38,451 nucleotides of DNA from Clostridium sp. (lineage in GTDB: Bacteria; Bacillota; Clostridia; Clostridiales; Clostridiaceae): NCBI GenBank assembly GCA_028692255.1, contig JAQUXS010000021.1:1-38451 (forward strand). The letters run 5' to 3'. Shown here one piece after another: positions 1 through 9,261 of this stretch. The translations under genes were made by a program, and so were the position numbers. Position 1 is the stretch's first letter. The number at the start of each line of letters is the position of its first letter. The notes beneath the pieces are model-generated. The model was not told the origin of the DNA, made no database searches, and saw nothing but the letters and a program-made list of their open reading frames with translations.

Positions 1-1
1 A

Positions 2-541
2 ATAAATGATGAGGCCAGTGGTGCATATGAAGCAATTAAATATCTTATAGATTTAGGTCATAAGGATATACTATTTATAAGAGGTGATGAAAGCTATTCA
101 TATGATATAAAAGAAGATGTATATAAAGAAGTTTTAACTGAAAATGGACTTTCAAAAAATATAAGATGTGTAAATATAGGCGGTGGAAACAGCGACAAGA
201 CAGTGGAAAGAACCATGCAAGTAATGTGCAGTAAACTCAAAGAAAATAGAATACCTACTGCAATATTTGCTTGCAATGATCTTATGGCACTAGGTGCTGT
301 AAATGCCTGCAAGAAATTAAATCTAGATGTACCAAAGGACATTTCAATAATTGGGTTTGATAATACATATATATCAAATATAGTTGAACCTAAACTTACA
401 ACAGTTGATCAAGATATGTATGGTTTAGGTGAAAATGCCTCAAACAAGCTCATGGATATAATAGAAAATGACAATAAAAAAATATCAAAAATAAAATTTA
501 AAACAAAGCTTATTGTAAGAGACAGCTGCAGCAAAATATAA
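2..541 (+). CDS. LacI/GalR-family transcriptional regulator, C-terminal part (5' truncated by window)
   Basis: The frame is open from the window edge and ends at TAA 539-541, giving about 179 residues. What remains is the periplasmic-binding-protein-like effector domain of a LacI/GalR repressor. It shows the family patterns GAYEAIKYLIDLGHKDI near the start, then PTAIFACNDLMALGAV, and ISIIGFDNT followed by PKLTTVDQDMYGLGENA. The DNA-binding helix-turn-helix lies upstream of the window. Internal ATG codons, such as the one at 203, are not starts, because the homology runs through them. The ligand is probably a sugar by family, but nothing here shows which. It converges on the cardiolipin synthase gene with only 13 bases between the two stop codons. 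Confidence 0.85.
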   Translation: MNDEASGAYEAIKYLIDLGHKDILFIRGDESYSYDIKEDVYKEVLTENGLSKNIRCVNIGGGNSDKTVERTMQVMCSKLKENRIPTAIFACNDLMALGAVNACKKLNLDVPKDISIIGFDNTYISNIVEPKLTTVDQDMYGLGENASNKLMDIIENDNKKISKIKFKTKLIVRDSCSKI

Positions 542-554
542 CAAAATAAATGTT

Positions 555-2012
555 TTACATTAAAGAAGAAAACAATCTGAAGAAGCCCTCCTGAAACTTA
601 TTGAAGAAGCTTCTTTTTTTATACCAATCAATGGTTACCTCCTTGGAAATTTTCATATCGTTTTTAAAAGCTTCTGAGCATTTGGATGAAAACTCCTCAT
701 CATATATAAAGGCATTTATTTCAAAATCAAGCTTAAAACTTCTTATGTCTATATTAGTAGTGCCAAGTGAACATATTTTGTCATCAATTACAAGCATTTT
801 AGAATGCAGAAATCCAGGATATAAGTATACTTTTATTCCATAGTTAAGAAGATCTTGAATGTAGGAAAAAGTAACCCTGTAAACTATTGGCTTGTCAGGA
901 ATGCCAGGAATCATAACGCGTACATCTTTCCCAGACATAACTGCAATCTGCAGTGCTTCAAGGAAGGGTTCATCGGGTATAAAATAAGGAGTTTGAAGGT
1001 ACACTGTTTCATGTGCACTATTAATCATTTTTATAAGTCCTCTTTTTATCTGTTCTCCCTGTGAATCAGGACCGCTTGATACTATTTGAAGGCTCATTTT
1101 ACCATTTGAATTTATCTTAGGAAATAGATCGTCATTAAACATATCTTCATTTTTTATATTTTCACTAGAAGAATGATACCAGTCCTGCATAAATCTAACT
1201 TGAAGCATTAAAACGGAAGAACCCTCTAGTCTTATATGAGTATCTCTCCAAGCCACTTTATTTTTGCCAAGTCCCATATATTCATCGCCAATATTCATAC
1301 CACCAAGATAGCCTATTTTACCATCTATTACTACAATTTTTCTGTGATTTCTATAATTTGCTCTTAAATAGGAGCCAAATTTAAGTGGAAAAAATCTATT
1401 CACTTTTCCACCTGCTTTTATTAAAGGTTTATAAGCACTAAAGGGCGTCATAAAACTTCCCAAATGATCATATAAAACACATACTTCAACGCCTTCTTTT
1501 GCCTTCTGTGCCAGTAGATTCACAATTTTCTTACCTATGTTATCGTTTTTTATAATAAAATAAAGGATATGAATAGAATTTTTGGCATTTTTAATATCTT
1601 TAATTAAAGCTTCGTATTTTTCTTTTCCATCTATAAAAAGAGTTATATCATTATCTTCAGTAAGTATACTTTTGCTTTCATTAATATGCATTTCTATAAT
1701 GTCATAATAAGATGCATCTATTTTATTGCCAGTTATCATTTCCTTTGTTTTTAGCAGTTTTTTTTGATTAATTAAATTTTTTTTATAATTTTCATCGTAT
1801 TCTTTTTTAATTCTAAATCTTTTTTTCTTACTAAAATGTAAAGTCCTACCTAAAAAAAGATATGCTATAAAGCCTATTACAGGTAAAAAAGTAAAAATTA
1901 AAACCCATATGCCTGTTTCAGAAGGTTTTTTTCTTTCTCCATATATTACGACTATTGTAAGTATAAAATTTATAGTGAGTATTATTCGCATCATTACAGA
2001 AGCAAGGGACAT
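555..2012 (-). CDS. cls: Cardiolipin synthase (phospholipase D family)
   Basis: A 485-residue membrane enzyme that joins two phosphatidylglycerols, releasing glycerol, to make cardiolipin. Two N-terminal hydrophobic segments (about residues 5-25 and 35-55) are followed by two phospholipase D domains. Each carries an HxKxxxxD motif: HRKIVVIDG near residue 222 and HSKMLVIDD near residue 403. Length and layout are normal for Gram-positive cls. The start is well supported by AAGGAGGG about 9 bases upstream of the ATG. It stands alone on this strand, between a convergent LacI-type regulator and a GGDEF gene that reads in the same direction. Both catalytic motifs are intact. Confidence 0.93.
   Translation of the reverse strand: MSLASVMMRIILTINFILTIVVIYGERKKPSETGIWVLIFTFLPVIGFIAYLFLGRTLHFSKKKRFRIKKEYDENYKKNLINQKKLLKTKEMITGNKIDASYYDIIEMHINESKSILTEDNDITLFIDGKEKYEALIKDIKNAKNSIHILYFIIKNDNIGKKIVNLLAQKAKEGVEVCVLYDHLGSFMTPFSAYKPLIKAGGKVNRFFPLKFGSYLRANYRNHRKIVVIDGKIGYLGGMNIGDEYMGLGKNKVAWRDTHIRLEGSSVLMLQVRFMQDWYHSSSENIKNEDMFNDDLFPKINSNGKMSLQIVSSGPDSQGEQIKRGLIKMINSAHETVYLQTPYFIPDEPFLEALQIAVMSGKDVRVMIPGIPDKPIVYRVTFSYIQDLLNYGIKVYLYPGFLHSKMLVIDDKICSLGTTNIDIRSFKLDFEINAFIYDEEFSSKCSEAFKNDMKISKEVTIDWYKKRSFFNKFQEGFFRLFSSLM
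580..620 (+). terminator. Possible terminator of the LacI gene, inside the 3' end of cls
   Basis: AAGAAGC at 580-586 pairs with GCTTCTT at 609-615, followed by a T run on the + strand. It lies within the last codons of the convergent cardiolipin synthase gene. The loop is long (22 bases), and AAGAAGCTTCTT at 604-615 is itself palindromic, so the fold is uncertain. Confidence 0.35.
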
Positions 2013-2051
2013 ACTAGTAACCCTCCTTACTTTTATTTTAGAACGTATTAA

Positions 2052-3650
2052 TTATACCATTTTTGGTATGCTATAGTTATAAGTTATAGTATTTCTTCCA
2101 TTTTTTTTGGATTCATATAACATACTATCAGCATTATCTAAAAGTTCAAGTGCATTTTTAGATTCACACTTTGAAATACCCACACTTATAGTTACTTTTA
2201 ATTTTAATTGAGCAAAAGTCAAATTGCTCACATCATTTTTTATAGCTTCAGCTATTTTATTGGTTTCTTCTATAGAAGTTTCTTTAAGTATAATAAGAAA
2301 TTCATCGCCTCCACATCTTCCAGCATAATCAGAAGGCTTTATATTTCTTTTTATACTATTAGATACTTCTGAAATAACTTTATCACCTACTATATGACCA
2401 TAGGTATCATTTACTTTTTTGAAAAAGTCTATGTCAAGCATAATAATACATAAATCCTTGTTAAGCTTTAAATAATTAGATGTTTCAAATTTTAAAAGTT
2501 CATGTATATGATGATGATCATAAAGATTTGTTAAACTGTCTTTAATCGATGCTTCTCTGAAAATAGAGTTTATAAACAAAAGATTATGGTTTAAAACTTT
2601 GATTTTCTTCTGGGTATCTTTTAAATCCTTTAATGTTCTCATATTATGTCCAACTATTAATAGCCCCATAGTATAATGTGTTTTACCTATATTTAAAGGA
2701 GACACGGATAAATCAAATGGAATTAAATCTTTATTTTTAGTTAATAAATCAACTCCATTAAACACAACATTATCTTTTAGCGAAGAACAGTTTAAAATTA
2801 AGTCTTTGAAATTGTCATTTTTAACTATATTTACAACTTCAATATTTATTAATTCGCTTTCAGTATACCCAAGAATTTTATCAATTTTTTTATTTACTTT
2901 GAATATTTTGCCGTTTAAATCAATTAAAAAAGTCAGGTCCATTATTTCTTTAAAAAGGTTATCATCTAGATTAGAAAAGGAAATTTTTAGAAAATTGTAA
3001 TTAGCTATAACGTATTGTATTCCCCAAAGGACAATAAGAAAATAAAATTGACTTAAATTAGGAACGTTTTTAGCTATACCTAACAAAGGAAGGAATTCTT
3101 GAATAATAACATTAAGAGAAAATGCAATTGATCCAGTTATAATAATAATTTTTGATTGCTTTTTTTCTAATGCATTTTCTGAATTTTTACCCCAAAAATA
3201 TAGTACAAAGAAACTAGCAATTAAATATAAAGAGTAACAAATAAAATCTGCAACATTAAAAATAGAATTAAAATGGTTGTATGGATTAAGTGGTTCACAC
3301 TTTAAGCAGTAGAATAAAAAAATAGCTAAACCGGGTATAAACATGATTACCATTAAAGGTTTATTATTAACAATTTTATTTTCTGATAATTTTAAAGCAA
3401 AATACAAAATTATTGAAGTGAAATTACACCAACCAATTCCAGAAATTTTAATCCAAATAGAATAAGATATTGGGTCAGAAGCTGAATACACAAAGGAATA
3501 TGCAAAAGACCAAATTGCCATTGTTAAATTTAGAGATAAAAAAATTTTACATAAATCGGATTTTTTATCTGTTCTGTAGGCTTTTATACCAACAAGCAAA
3601 TATATAACGCAGGCAATTGATGATAGGGAAGATAGTAAATTCATTATCAT
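2052..3650 (-). CDS. Membrane-anchored PAS-GGDEF diguanylate cyclase
   Basis: About 532 residues. The N-terminal 210 or so contain roughly seven hydrophobic segments, resembling the 7TM sensor found in histidine kinases. A PAS-like domain follows (about 230-340), then a short helical linker and a GGDEF domain with an intact GGDEF active site near residue 444. By family it makes cyclic di-GMP from two GTP in response to a membrane or bound signal. The product-inhibition site, normally RxxD five residues before GGDEF, reads KPSD here, so feedback inhibition may be weak. The frame is open upstream to a TTG at 3680, but GAGGTG fits an ATG at 3650 (or 3644) better. The stop is 40 bases upstream of cls. 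Confidence 0.88.
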   Translation of the reverse strand: MIMNLLSSLSSIACVIYLLVGIKAYRTDKKSDLCKIFLSLNLTMAIWSFAYSFVYSASDPISYSIWIKISGIGWCNFTSIILYFALKLSENKIVNNKPLMVIMFIPGLAIFLFYCLKCEPLNPYNHFNSIFNVADFICYSLYLIASFFVLYFWGKNSENALEKKQSKIIIITGSIAFSLNVIIQEFLPLLGIAKNVPNLSQFYFLIVLWGIQYVIANYNFLKISFSNLDDNLFKEIMDLTFLIDLNGKIFKVNKKIDKILGYTESELINIEVVNIVKNDNFKDLILNCSSLKDNVVFNGVDLLTKNKDLIPFDLSVSPLNIGKTHYTMGLLIVGHNMRTLKDLKDTQKKIKVLNHNLLFINSIFREASIKDSLTNLYDHHHIHELLKFETSNYLKLNKDLCIIMLDIDFFKKVNDTYGHIVGDKVISEVSNSIKRNIKPSDYAGRCGGDEFLIILKETSIEETNKIAEAIKNDVSNLTFAQLKLKVTISVGISKCESKNALELLDNADSMLYESKKNGRNTITYNYSIPKMV

Positions 3651-3849
3651 TATGAGTACTACACCTCGAATTAAGTACAAAGATTTTAAATAATAACATT
3701 ATACCACAATAAGTCGTAAATATAAGAAAAATGTCGCAAAGTCAACAAAAATGATGCAGAAATATATTTTACTCTGTACATTTGTATAATGAAATGAAAT
3801 AAGTTAAATAATATTAAGTACAAATTAATTTATTAAGGAGTACTAATAT

Positions 3850-5241
3850 ATGGAAAGAAATCAATGGAGTATCATATATACTATATTTGTTTTTATTATG
3901 CTGGCAGCTTTTGATAATATAATAATAGGTCTTTTCCCTCCGCTTTTTTCTTTAATTGCAAAAGATTTAAAAATACAGGTTTCAGCACTTGGCATAGTGT
4001 CTGCAATAAATATACTTGTAACGGCTCTTTCATCTGTTGTATGGGGCTATTTGTCAGGAAAGTATAACAGGAAGAAACTTATTATGATTGGAACTGTAAT
4101 ATGGTCTATTTCTGTTTTTTTTACATCTGTAAGTTACAATTATTTAGAACTGCTGCTTTCACAATTTTTTACGGGAATAGGGCTTGGGTGTATATCTTCT
4201 ATAGGTTTTAGCGTACTTACAGATTATATTCCTAAGAAAAGGAGAGGAATGCTTTTAAGCCTATGGGGTATGTCTCAAGGGTTTGGCGGCATAATAGGTG
4301 CACTTATGGCATCGCTTATATCAACTGCTTCAAACTGGAGAATGCCATTTAAAATTGTGAGCATAATAGGAATTTTACTTATTTTCTTATACATATTTGT
4401 AAAAGAACCTGAAATGGGTGAAGCAGAGCCAGAATTAAAAGGTATGCTTAAAGATGGAAGCAACTATGATTACAATATAAAATTTGACCAAATTCCAGGT
4501 ATAATATCTAAGAAGAGTAATGTTCTTCTTATACTTCAGGGATTTTTTATGAGTATATCAACAGGAAGTTTAATATGGCTTCCAAATTTATATATATCCA
4601 AAATACGTTATGAGGGTTATGCACTAAACTCAGCAATTATAGCAGCTGGATATCTTTATGGAATACTTCAGCTTGGTGGGCTCACTTCTGCTGCTTTTGG
4701 ATATATAGGGGATTTATTTCAAAAGAAAAGTGATAAAGGAAGGGCAAGTTTTATTTCAGTTGTAGTTTTTACAACTATGCCATTTTATATATTGATGTTT
4801 ATAGTTCCAATGAAAAATCTGTACTTAAATACAAGTACTACATATACAATACTTCTAAGCATTGTATCACAGATGTTTTTAAATCCATGGATGCTTTTGA
4901 TTTTTGTGCTAGCCTTTTTTGCTAGCAGCGCTCAATCCTCTAATACTCCAACGTCTCTTGCAATTTTAACTGATGTGAATTTACCGGAGCACAGGGGCAC
5001 TGCTTTTAGCATATTAAATCTTGTATCAAGTTTTGGAAGGACAATTGGTAACGTTGGAACAGGTTACCTTTTGCAATTTATATCATCTTATAAGGCTGAA
5101 CCCTACAATTATATGTTAACAATTTCTATTCTTCAAGCTTTCTTCGTACCAGCAGCAGTTTGTTATAAAAAGATGGCAAAGAAAAATATTGAGGATATAA
5201 AGTCTGTTAAAAATACATTGAAAGAGAGAACCAAGGTTTAG
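3850..5241 (+). CDS. Major facilitator superfamily transporter
   Basis: A 463-residue polytopic protein with about 12 hydrophobic segments. The loop after TM2 carries the MFS signature (GYLSGKYNRKK), and DYIPKKRRGM sits in the TM4-5 region. It looks like the sugar-phosphate or Spinster-like branch of the family, but the substrate cannot be read from sequence. AAGGAG lies about 8 bases upstream of the ATG. A TATAAT at 3785-3790 is a plausible -10, with no good -35. It diverges from the GGDEF gene and is followed at once by a short inverted-repeat element. Confidence 0.85.
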   Translation: MERNQWSIIYTIFVFIMLAAFDNIIIGLFPPLFSLIAKDLKIQVSALGIVSAINILVTALSSVVWGYLSGKYNRKKLIMIGTVIWSISVFFTSVSYNYLELLLSQFFTGIGLGCISSIGFSVLTDYIPKKRRGMLLSLWGMSQGFGGIIGALMASLISTASNWRMPFKIVSIIGILLIFLYIFVKEPEMGEAEPELKGMLKDGSNYDYNIKFDQIPGIISKKSNVLLILQGFFMSISTGSLIWLPNLYISKIRYEGYALNSAIIAAGYLYGILQLGGLTSAAFGYIGDLFQKKSDKGRASFISVVVFTTMPFYILMFIVPMKNLYLNTSTTYTILLSIVSQMFLNPWMLLIFVLAFFASSAQSSNTPTSLAILTDVNLPEHRGTAFSILNLVSSFGRTIGNVGTGYLLQFISSYKAEPYNYMLTISILQAFFVPAAVCYKKMAKKNIEDIKSVKNTLKERTKV

Positions 5242-5249
5242 TTACAAAA

Positions 5250-5403
5250 CAGTGGAAGCTGTATTAAAAAAATGTTGTTAAAGTTTAGCTATACAGATAT
5301 GGTTGTACAAAATAGCAATGTGATGTTGGCATATACAATACTGTTTTTATGCAGAAATACTATAAATATAACCAACAACAATTATTTAATACAGCCCCTA
5401 GGG
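5250..5403 (+). mobile_element. MITE-like element, copy 1 (non-coding, IS1595-related ends)
   Basis: About 154 bases with no ORF. The left end GCTGTATTAAAAAAATG (then TTGTTA) and the right end ACAACAATTATTTAATACAGC are imperfect inverted repeats of about 23 bases. The same ends occur at 22371-22519 and at the termini of the transposase element 15631-16927, all in the same orientation. I see no clear target-site duplication. It fills the gap between the convergent MFS and ABC-F genes, where the long stem could also act as a bidirectional terminator. Confidence 0.7.
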
Positions 5404-5444
5404 AGCTGAAGGTGAATATATCCACCGAAGCTTAAATACTTAAA

Positions 5445-7337
5445 TTAAGATTTGCTTATTTTTTCTGCAAGATCATTTAGATATACCCAGCGATCCATTT
5501 TTTCATTGAGTTTGGCTTCAACTTTAGTTTTATCTTCCATATACTCTTTTAATTTTGCATAATTAGAAGCATTGTCTTCAATTTTTTTATCTATAGCACT
5601 TATTTCATCTTCCAGGGTAGCTATTACTGAATCAATTTTCTCATATTCTAATTTTTCGCTGTATGTGAACTTAAGTGCCTTTTCCTTATTTTTAGGTTCA
5701 CTATTTTTCGAAGCATTTTTCGCTTCGGCTTTTTTAGAATCCACTGCGTCAGAGTTCATGCTCAATAATTTCTCTTTGACATCTGAATAGTTTCCTGTAA
5801 ACTCAACTATTTTGCCATTACCAGTAAAATCAAATATTTTATCTGAAACCTTATCAAGAAAATATCTGTCATGAGATACAGATAGAACGGCACCACTGAA
5901 ATTTTGTATATAATCTTCTAAAACTCTAAGAGTCTCTATGTCTAGATCATTTGTAGGTTCATCTAAAAGAAGAACGTTAGGAGATCCCATAAGCACCTTT
6001 AAAAGATAAAGCCTTCTCTTCTCACCGCCTGAAAGCTTCGATATTGGAGCCCACTGAAGTTCAGAGGGAAAGAGGAATCTTTCAAGCATTTTGGAAGCAC
6101 TTATCTTATCGCCGTCTGCAGTTGATATAAATTCAGCACTTTCTTTAATGTACTCAATTACTCTTAAAGACTCGTTCATTTCATAGGTCTCTTGTGAGTA
6201 AACGCCTATTTTTACAGTTTCACCAACGTCAATATTTCCACTGTCCGGATAAAGCCTCTTACATATGATATTTATTAGAGTAGATTTTCCGCTGCCATTT
6301 GGACCAATTATTCCTATTCGGTCATCACGAGTTACTATATAACTAAAATCATCTATAACTTTTTTATTGTCAAAGTTCTTGCTTAAATGATTTATCTCTA
6401 TAACTTTTTTACCAAGACGACTATTTTTTAAAGATATATCAATATCCTCTTTTGCAGTGTCCAATTTGTTATTTTTAATATCATTAAAACGATCAACTCG
6501 TGCCCTTTGCTTGGTACCTCTGCCTCGTACACCTCGTCTAATCCAAGCAAGCTCTCTTCTTAAAAGATTTTGCCTTTTTTGTTCACTTGTCTTTAAAGTT
6601 TCTTCTCTTTCAAGCTTTTTTTCTAAAAATGTACTGTAATTTCCACCATAAACATATAGATTGCCATTATCAATTTCTATTATTTTGTTTGTAACCCTAT
6701 CAAGAAAATATCTGTCATGGGTAACCATAAGAAGGGCACCATTTCTTCCATTTAGATATTTCTCAAGCCATTCTATAGTCTCATCATCAAGGTGGTTTGT
6801 AGGCTCATCAAGTATTAAAAGAGTACATGGATTTATAAGAGCCTTAGAAAGAGAAACTCTCTTTTTTTGTCCACCTGAAAGACTGCCCATTTTTGCATTG
6901 AAATCAGTTAAACCAAGTTTTGTTAAAATAGTTTTTGCTTCGCTTTCAAGATTCCACGCATTTAAATCATCCATTCTTTTAGATAGAGAAAGTATCTTAT
7001 CGCTTGATGTTTCAGGACTTAAAAGTGCATTTTCATATTCCTTAACAACTTTTATGTTGGGGGAATCACTACTAAAAACCTCTTCAAGTATTGTGGCAGT
7101 ATCCTCAAACTGCTGTGACTGAGGGAGGTAGCCTATAGTTAGTGAATTTGATGTTATTATATTACCTGAATCAGGCGTTTCAAGACCTGCAAGTATTTTT
7201 AAAAGGGTAGATTTACCTGTGCCATTTACACCAATAATACCTATTTTGTCACCATCATTTATACCTAAATTTATATTATTTAAAAGCATTTTTTCACTGT
7301 AACTTTTCGTTAAATTTTCTGTGCTTAAAATATTCAT
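5445..7337 (-). CDS. ABC-F ATPase, Uup-like
   Basis: A 630-residue soluble protein with two ABC nucleotide-binding domains and no membrane segments. Domain 1 has Walker A GVNGTGKST, signature LSGGQKKR and Walker B LLILDEPTNHLD. Domain 2 has GPNGSGKST, LSGGEKRR and VLLLDEPTNDLD. The linker is rich in Arg and Lys (RRELAWIRRGVRGRGTKQRAR), and the last 75 or so residues form a charged coiled coil like the Uup C-terminal domain. ABC-F proteins act on the ribosome (translation factors or antibiotic target protection) or, for Uup, are also linked to DNA and ribosome quality. All catalytic motifs are intact. The start is supported by GAAAGGA upstream of the ATG. It is transcribed alone. Confidence 0.9.
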   Translation of the reverse strand: MNILSTENLTKSYSEKMLLNNINLGINDGDKIGIIGVNGTGKSTLLKILAGLETPDSGNIITSNSLTIGYLPQSQQFEDTATILEEVFSSDSPNIKVVKEYENALLSPETSSDKILSLSKRMDDLNAWNLESEAKTILTKLGLTDFNAKMGSLSGGQKKRVSLSKALINPCTLLILDEPTNHLDDETIEWLEKYLNGRNGALLMVTHDRYFLDRVTNKIIEIDNGNLYVYGGNYSTFLEKKLEREETLKTSEQKRQNLLRRELAWIRRGVRGRGTKQRARVDRFNDIKNNKLDTAKEDIDISLKNSRLGKKVIEINHLSKNFDNKKVIDDFSYIVTRDDRIGIIGPNGSGKSTLINIICKRLYPDSGNIDVGETVKIGVYSQETYEMNESLRVIEYIKESAEFISTADGDKISASKMLERFLFPSELQWAPISKLSGGEKRRLYLLKVLMGSPNVLLLDEPTNDLDIETLRVLEDYIQNFSGAVLSVSHDRYFLDKVSDKIFDFTGNGKIVEFTGNYSDVKEKLLSMNSDAVDSKKAEAKNASKNSEPKNKEKALKFTYSEKLEYEKIDSVIATLEDEISAIDKKIEDNASNYAKLKEYMEDKTKVEAKLNEKMDRWVYLNDLAEKISKS

Positions 7338-7505
7338 TTCAAAATCCTTTCATTATTTAAATAAGGTTAAAATATTTATATTTAAAATGTATATATATAA
7401 TAACACATATATAAGTAACAGCTGTAGTTTGCACCTTAATAAATTTAATATTATAATAAATTTATATGTTAATTTAACATAAACAATAATAAGGAGAAAA
7501 TAAAA

Positions 7506-8867
7506 TTGAAAAAATCAACAGAAGTGATTGGAAATTTAGTTGGTTCTAAAAATAGACTTATACTAGACGGAATAATGATTGGATTTTTAACTGGAATTTT
7601 AATAGTAGTTTATAGAATTTTAATTGATAAAACATTCTTATTTACACAAAATGTATTCAAAACATTTAAAAACCATGAATTTTTTATTCCAATTTGGATA
7701 ATTATATTTACAGCAGCAGGTATTTTAGTTGGGTTTATGGTAAAAAATGATTCTATGATATCGGGAAGTGGGATACCACAGCTTGAGGGTAGTCTTAAGG
7801 GAAAGCTCAAAGGGCAGTGGTGGAAGATAATTATAGAAAAATTTATAGGAGGAGTAATATGTCTTGCAGCAGGGTTGTCCCTTGGAAGAGAGGGTCCATC
7901 TGTTCAAATGGGTTCTTCAATTGGAGAGGGTTTAAGTAAAGTATCGAAAAATACAAAGAAGAGAAAAAAATATATAATAACAGCAGGAGCAGGAGCAGGA
8001 CTTGCAGCTGCATTTAATGCACCTTTAGCAGGAACAATTTTTGCACTTGAAGAGATTAATAAGAACTTTTCACCTAAAATGTTTACATGTACACTAACAG
8101 CATCTATTACAGCTGCTTTTGTATCCAATGATATATTTGGATTAAAGCCAATGTTTACTTCAGGAAAATTAAATGCCATGCCTCTTAGAAACTATGGATA
8201 TCTTATCATTTTAGGATTAATCTTAGGAGTAATGGGAGTGCTTTTCAACAAATGTATTTATAAGTCACAGGATATATACGGTTCAATGAAGAAAATGCCA
8301 ATATGGATAAAAACAACGATACCTTTTATTGTATGTTCAATAATATGGTTTTTCATGCCGCAAGTTTTAGGTGGGGGAGAAGGATTAATAAATAATCTTT
8401 TTAAATCTTCACTAGGCATTAAATTTATAATTTTAATATTTATAGTAAAATTTATTTTTACAATGATAAGCTATGGCTCTTCAGTACCAGGGGGCATTTT
8501 TTTGCCTCTCTTAGCAGTTGGAGCACTAATTGGATTTATATATGGAGATTTTATAAGTGTAAATTTAGGATTTAACCATATGTATATAAATAATCTTATT
8601 GTATACGCAATGGCCGGATATTTTGCCTCTATTGTAAAGGCACCTGTAACAGGAATTGTGTTAATAGTTGAAATGACAGGTTCATTGGCATCACTTATGC
8701 CTATGAGTTTAGTCTGTCTTGTTTCTTATGCAATAAGTGATGCATTTAATTCCAAACCTGTTTATGAAGAGCTTTTAAAAAGAATTTTAAGGCCTAAGGA
8801 TAAAACTAAAGATAAAACTAAGGATAAAACTAAAATTAAAACTAACTGTAATAGTGAGGCTAGTTAA
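7506..8867 (+). CDS. ClC-family chloride channel or H+/Cl- antiporter
   Basis: A 453-residue membrane protein with the three ClC selectivity motifs: GSGIPQLEG, GREGPSVQMG (containing the gating glutamate) and GGIFLPLLAVGA. A glutamate at the position that transfers protons in antiporters is also present (FALEEINK), which favours an exchanger over a passive channel; this is inference from family knowledge. There is no C-terminal CBS or TrkA-C domain. The protein ends in a hydrophilic tail of KDKT repeats. The start is TTG, with AAGGAG about 9 bases upstream; no ATG fits in frame. Confidence 0.9.
   Translation: MKKSTEVIGNLVGSKNRLILDGIMIGFLTGILIVVYRILIDKTFLFTQNVFKTFKNHEFFIPIWIIIFTAAGILVGFMVKNDSMISGSGIPQLEGSLKGKLKGQWWKIIIEKFIGGVICLAAGLSLGREGPSVQMGSSIGEGLSKVSKNTKKRKKYIITAGAGAGLAAAFNAPLAGTIFALEEINKNFSPKMFTCTLTASITAAFVSNDIFGLKPMFTSGKLNAMPLRNYGYLIILGLILGVMGVLFNKCIYKSQDIYGSMKKMPIWIKTTIPFIVCSIIWFFMPQVLGGGEGLINNLFKSSLGIKFIILIFIVKFIFTMISYGSSVPGGIFLPLLAVGALIGFIYGDFISVNLGFNHMYINNLIVYAMAGYFASIVKAPVTGIVLIVEMTGSLASLMPMSLVCLVSYAISDAFNSKPVYEELLKRILRPKDKTKDKTKDKTKIKTNCNSEAS
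8796..8845 (+). repeat. Short tandem repeat in the ClC gene, 12-base unit
   Basis: About four units of GATAAAACTAAA or close variants run head to tail and encode the KDKT-type tail of the ClC protein. The unit is a multiple of three, so copy-number change by slippage would lengthen or shorten the tail without a frameshift. Confidence 0.75.
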
Positions 8868-8942
8868 TAATTCAATAAATTTAAATAAGTAGCTTACTTT
8901 TATAAATCAAATATGGTAAAATAATTTAAAGAGGTGATAATT

Positions 8943-9251
8943 ATGAATAAGTATAAGATGTGCCCACACTTTGAAGCAGCCTTTGAGCTTTTAGGTAAGA
9001 GATGGACAGGACTTATTATAAGGTCACTTATGAAGGGAGCAAAAAGGTTTTCTGACATACAGACAATCATCCCCAATCTAAGTGCAAGAATGCTTACAGA
9101 AAGATTTAAGGAGTTAGAGGAAAATGGCATAGTGGAGCGAAAAGTTTACCCTGAAATTCCAGTAAGAATAGAGTATGGCCTTACTGAGAAGGGTATAGAA
9201 CTTGGAACTGCTATGGATGGAATACAAAAGTGGGCTGAAAAATGGGTCTAA
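8943..9251 (+). CDS. HxlR-family winged-helix transcriptional regulator
   Basis: About 102 residues forming a single winged helix with the HxlR pattern: CPHFEAAFELLGKRWTGLII, then RFSDIQTIIPNLSARMLTERFKELEENGIVER and RIEYGLTEKG. The conserved N-terminal cysteine (residue 6) is the position used for thiol or aldehyde sensing in some members. The frame can be read from a GTG at 8934, but that GTG is part of the AAAGAGGTG ribosome site, so the ATG at 8943 is the better start. No target gene is obvious: the neighbours are a ClC transporter and a convergent phosphatase gene only 10 bases away. Confidence 0.88.
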   Translation: MNKYKMCPHFEAAFELLGKRWTGLIIRSLMKGAKRFSDIQTIIPNLSARMLTERFKELEENGIVERKVYPEIPVRIEYGLTEKGIELGTAMDGIQKWAEKWV

Positions 9252-9261
9252 TAAAATAATT

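Noticed and set aside
5250..5403. Small inverted-repeat elements as parts of a CRISPR or riboswitch
   Set aside because: There are only single copies per site, with no regular spacers and no conserved aptamer-like core. The match to the ends of a transposase element explains them better.
6661..7122. 153-codon plus-strand frame inside the ABC-F gene
   Set aside because: It is a shadow of the minus-strand ATPase, whose motifs are complete in the other frame.
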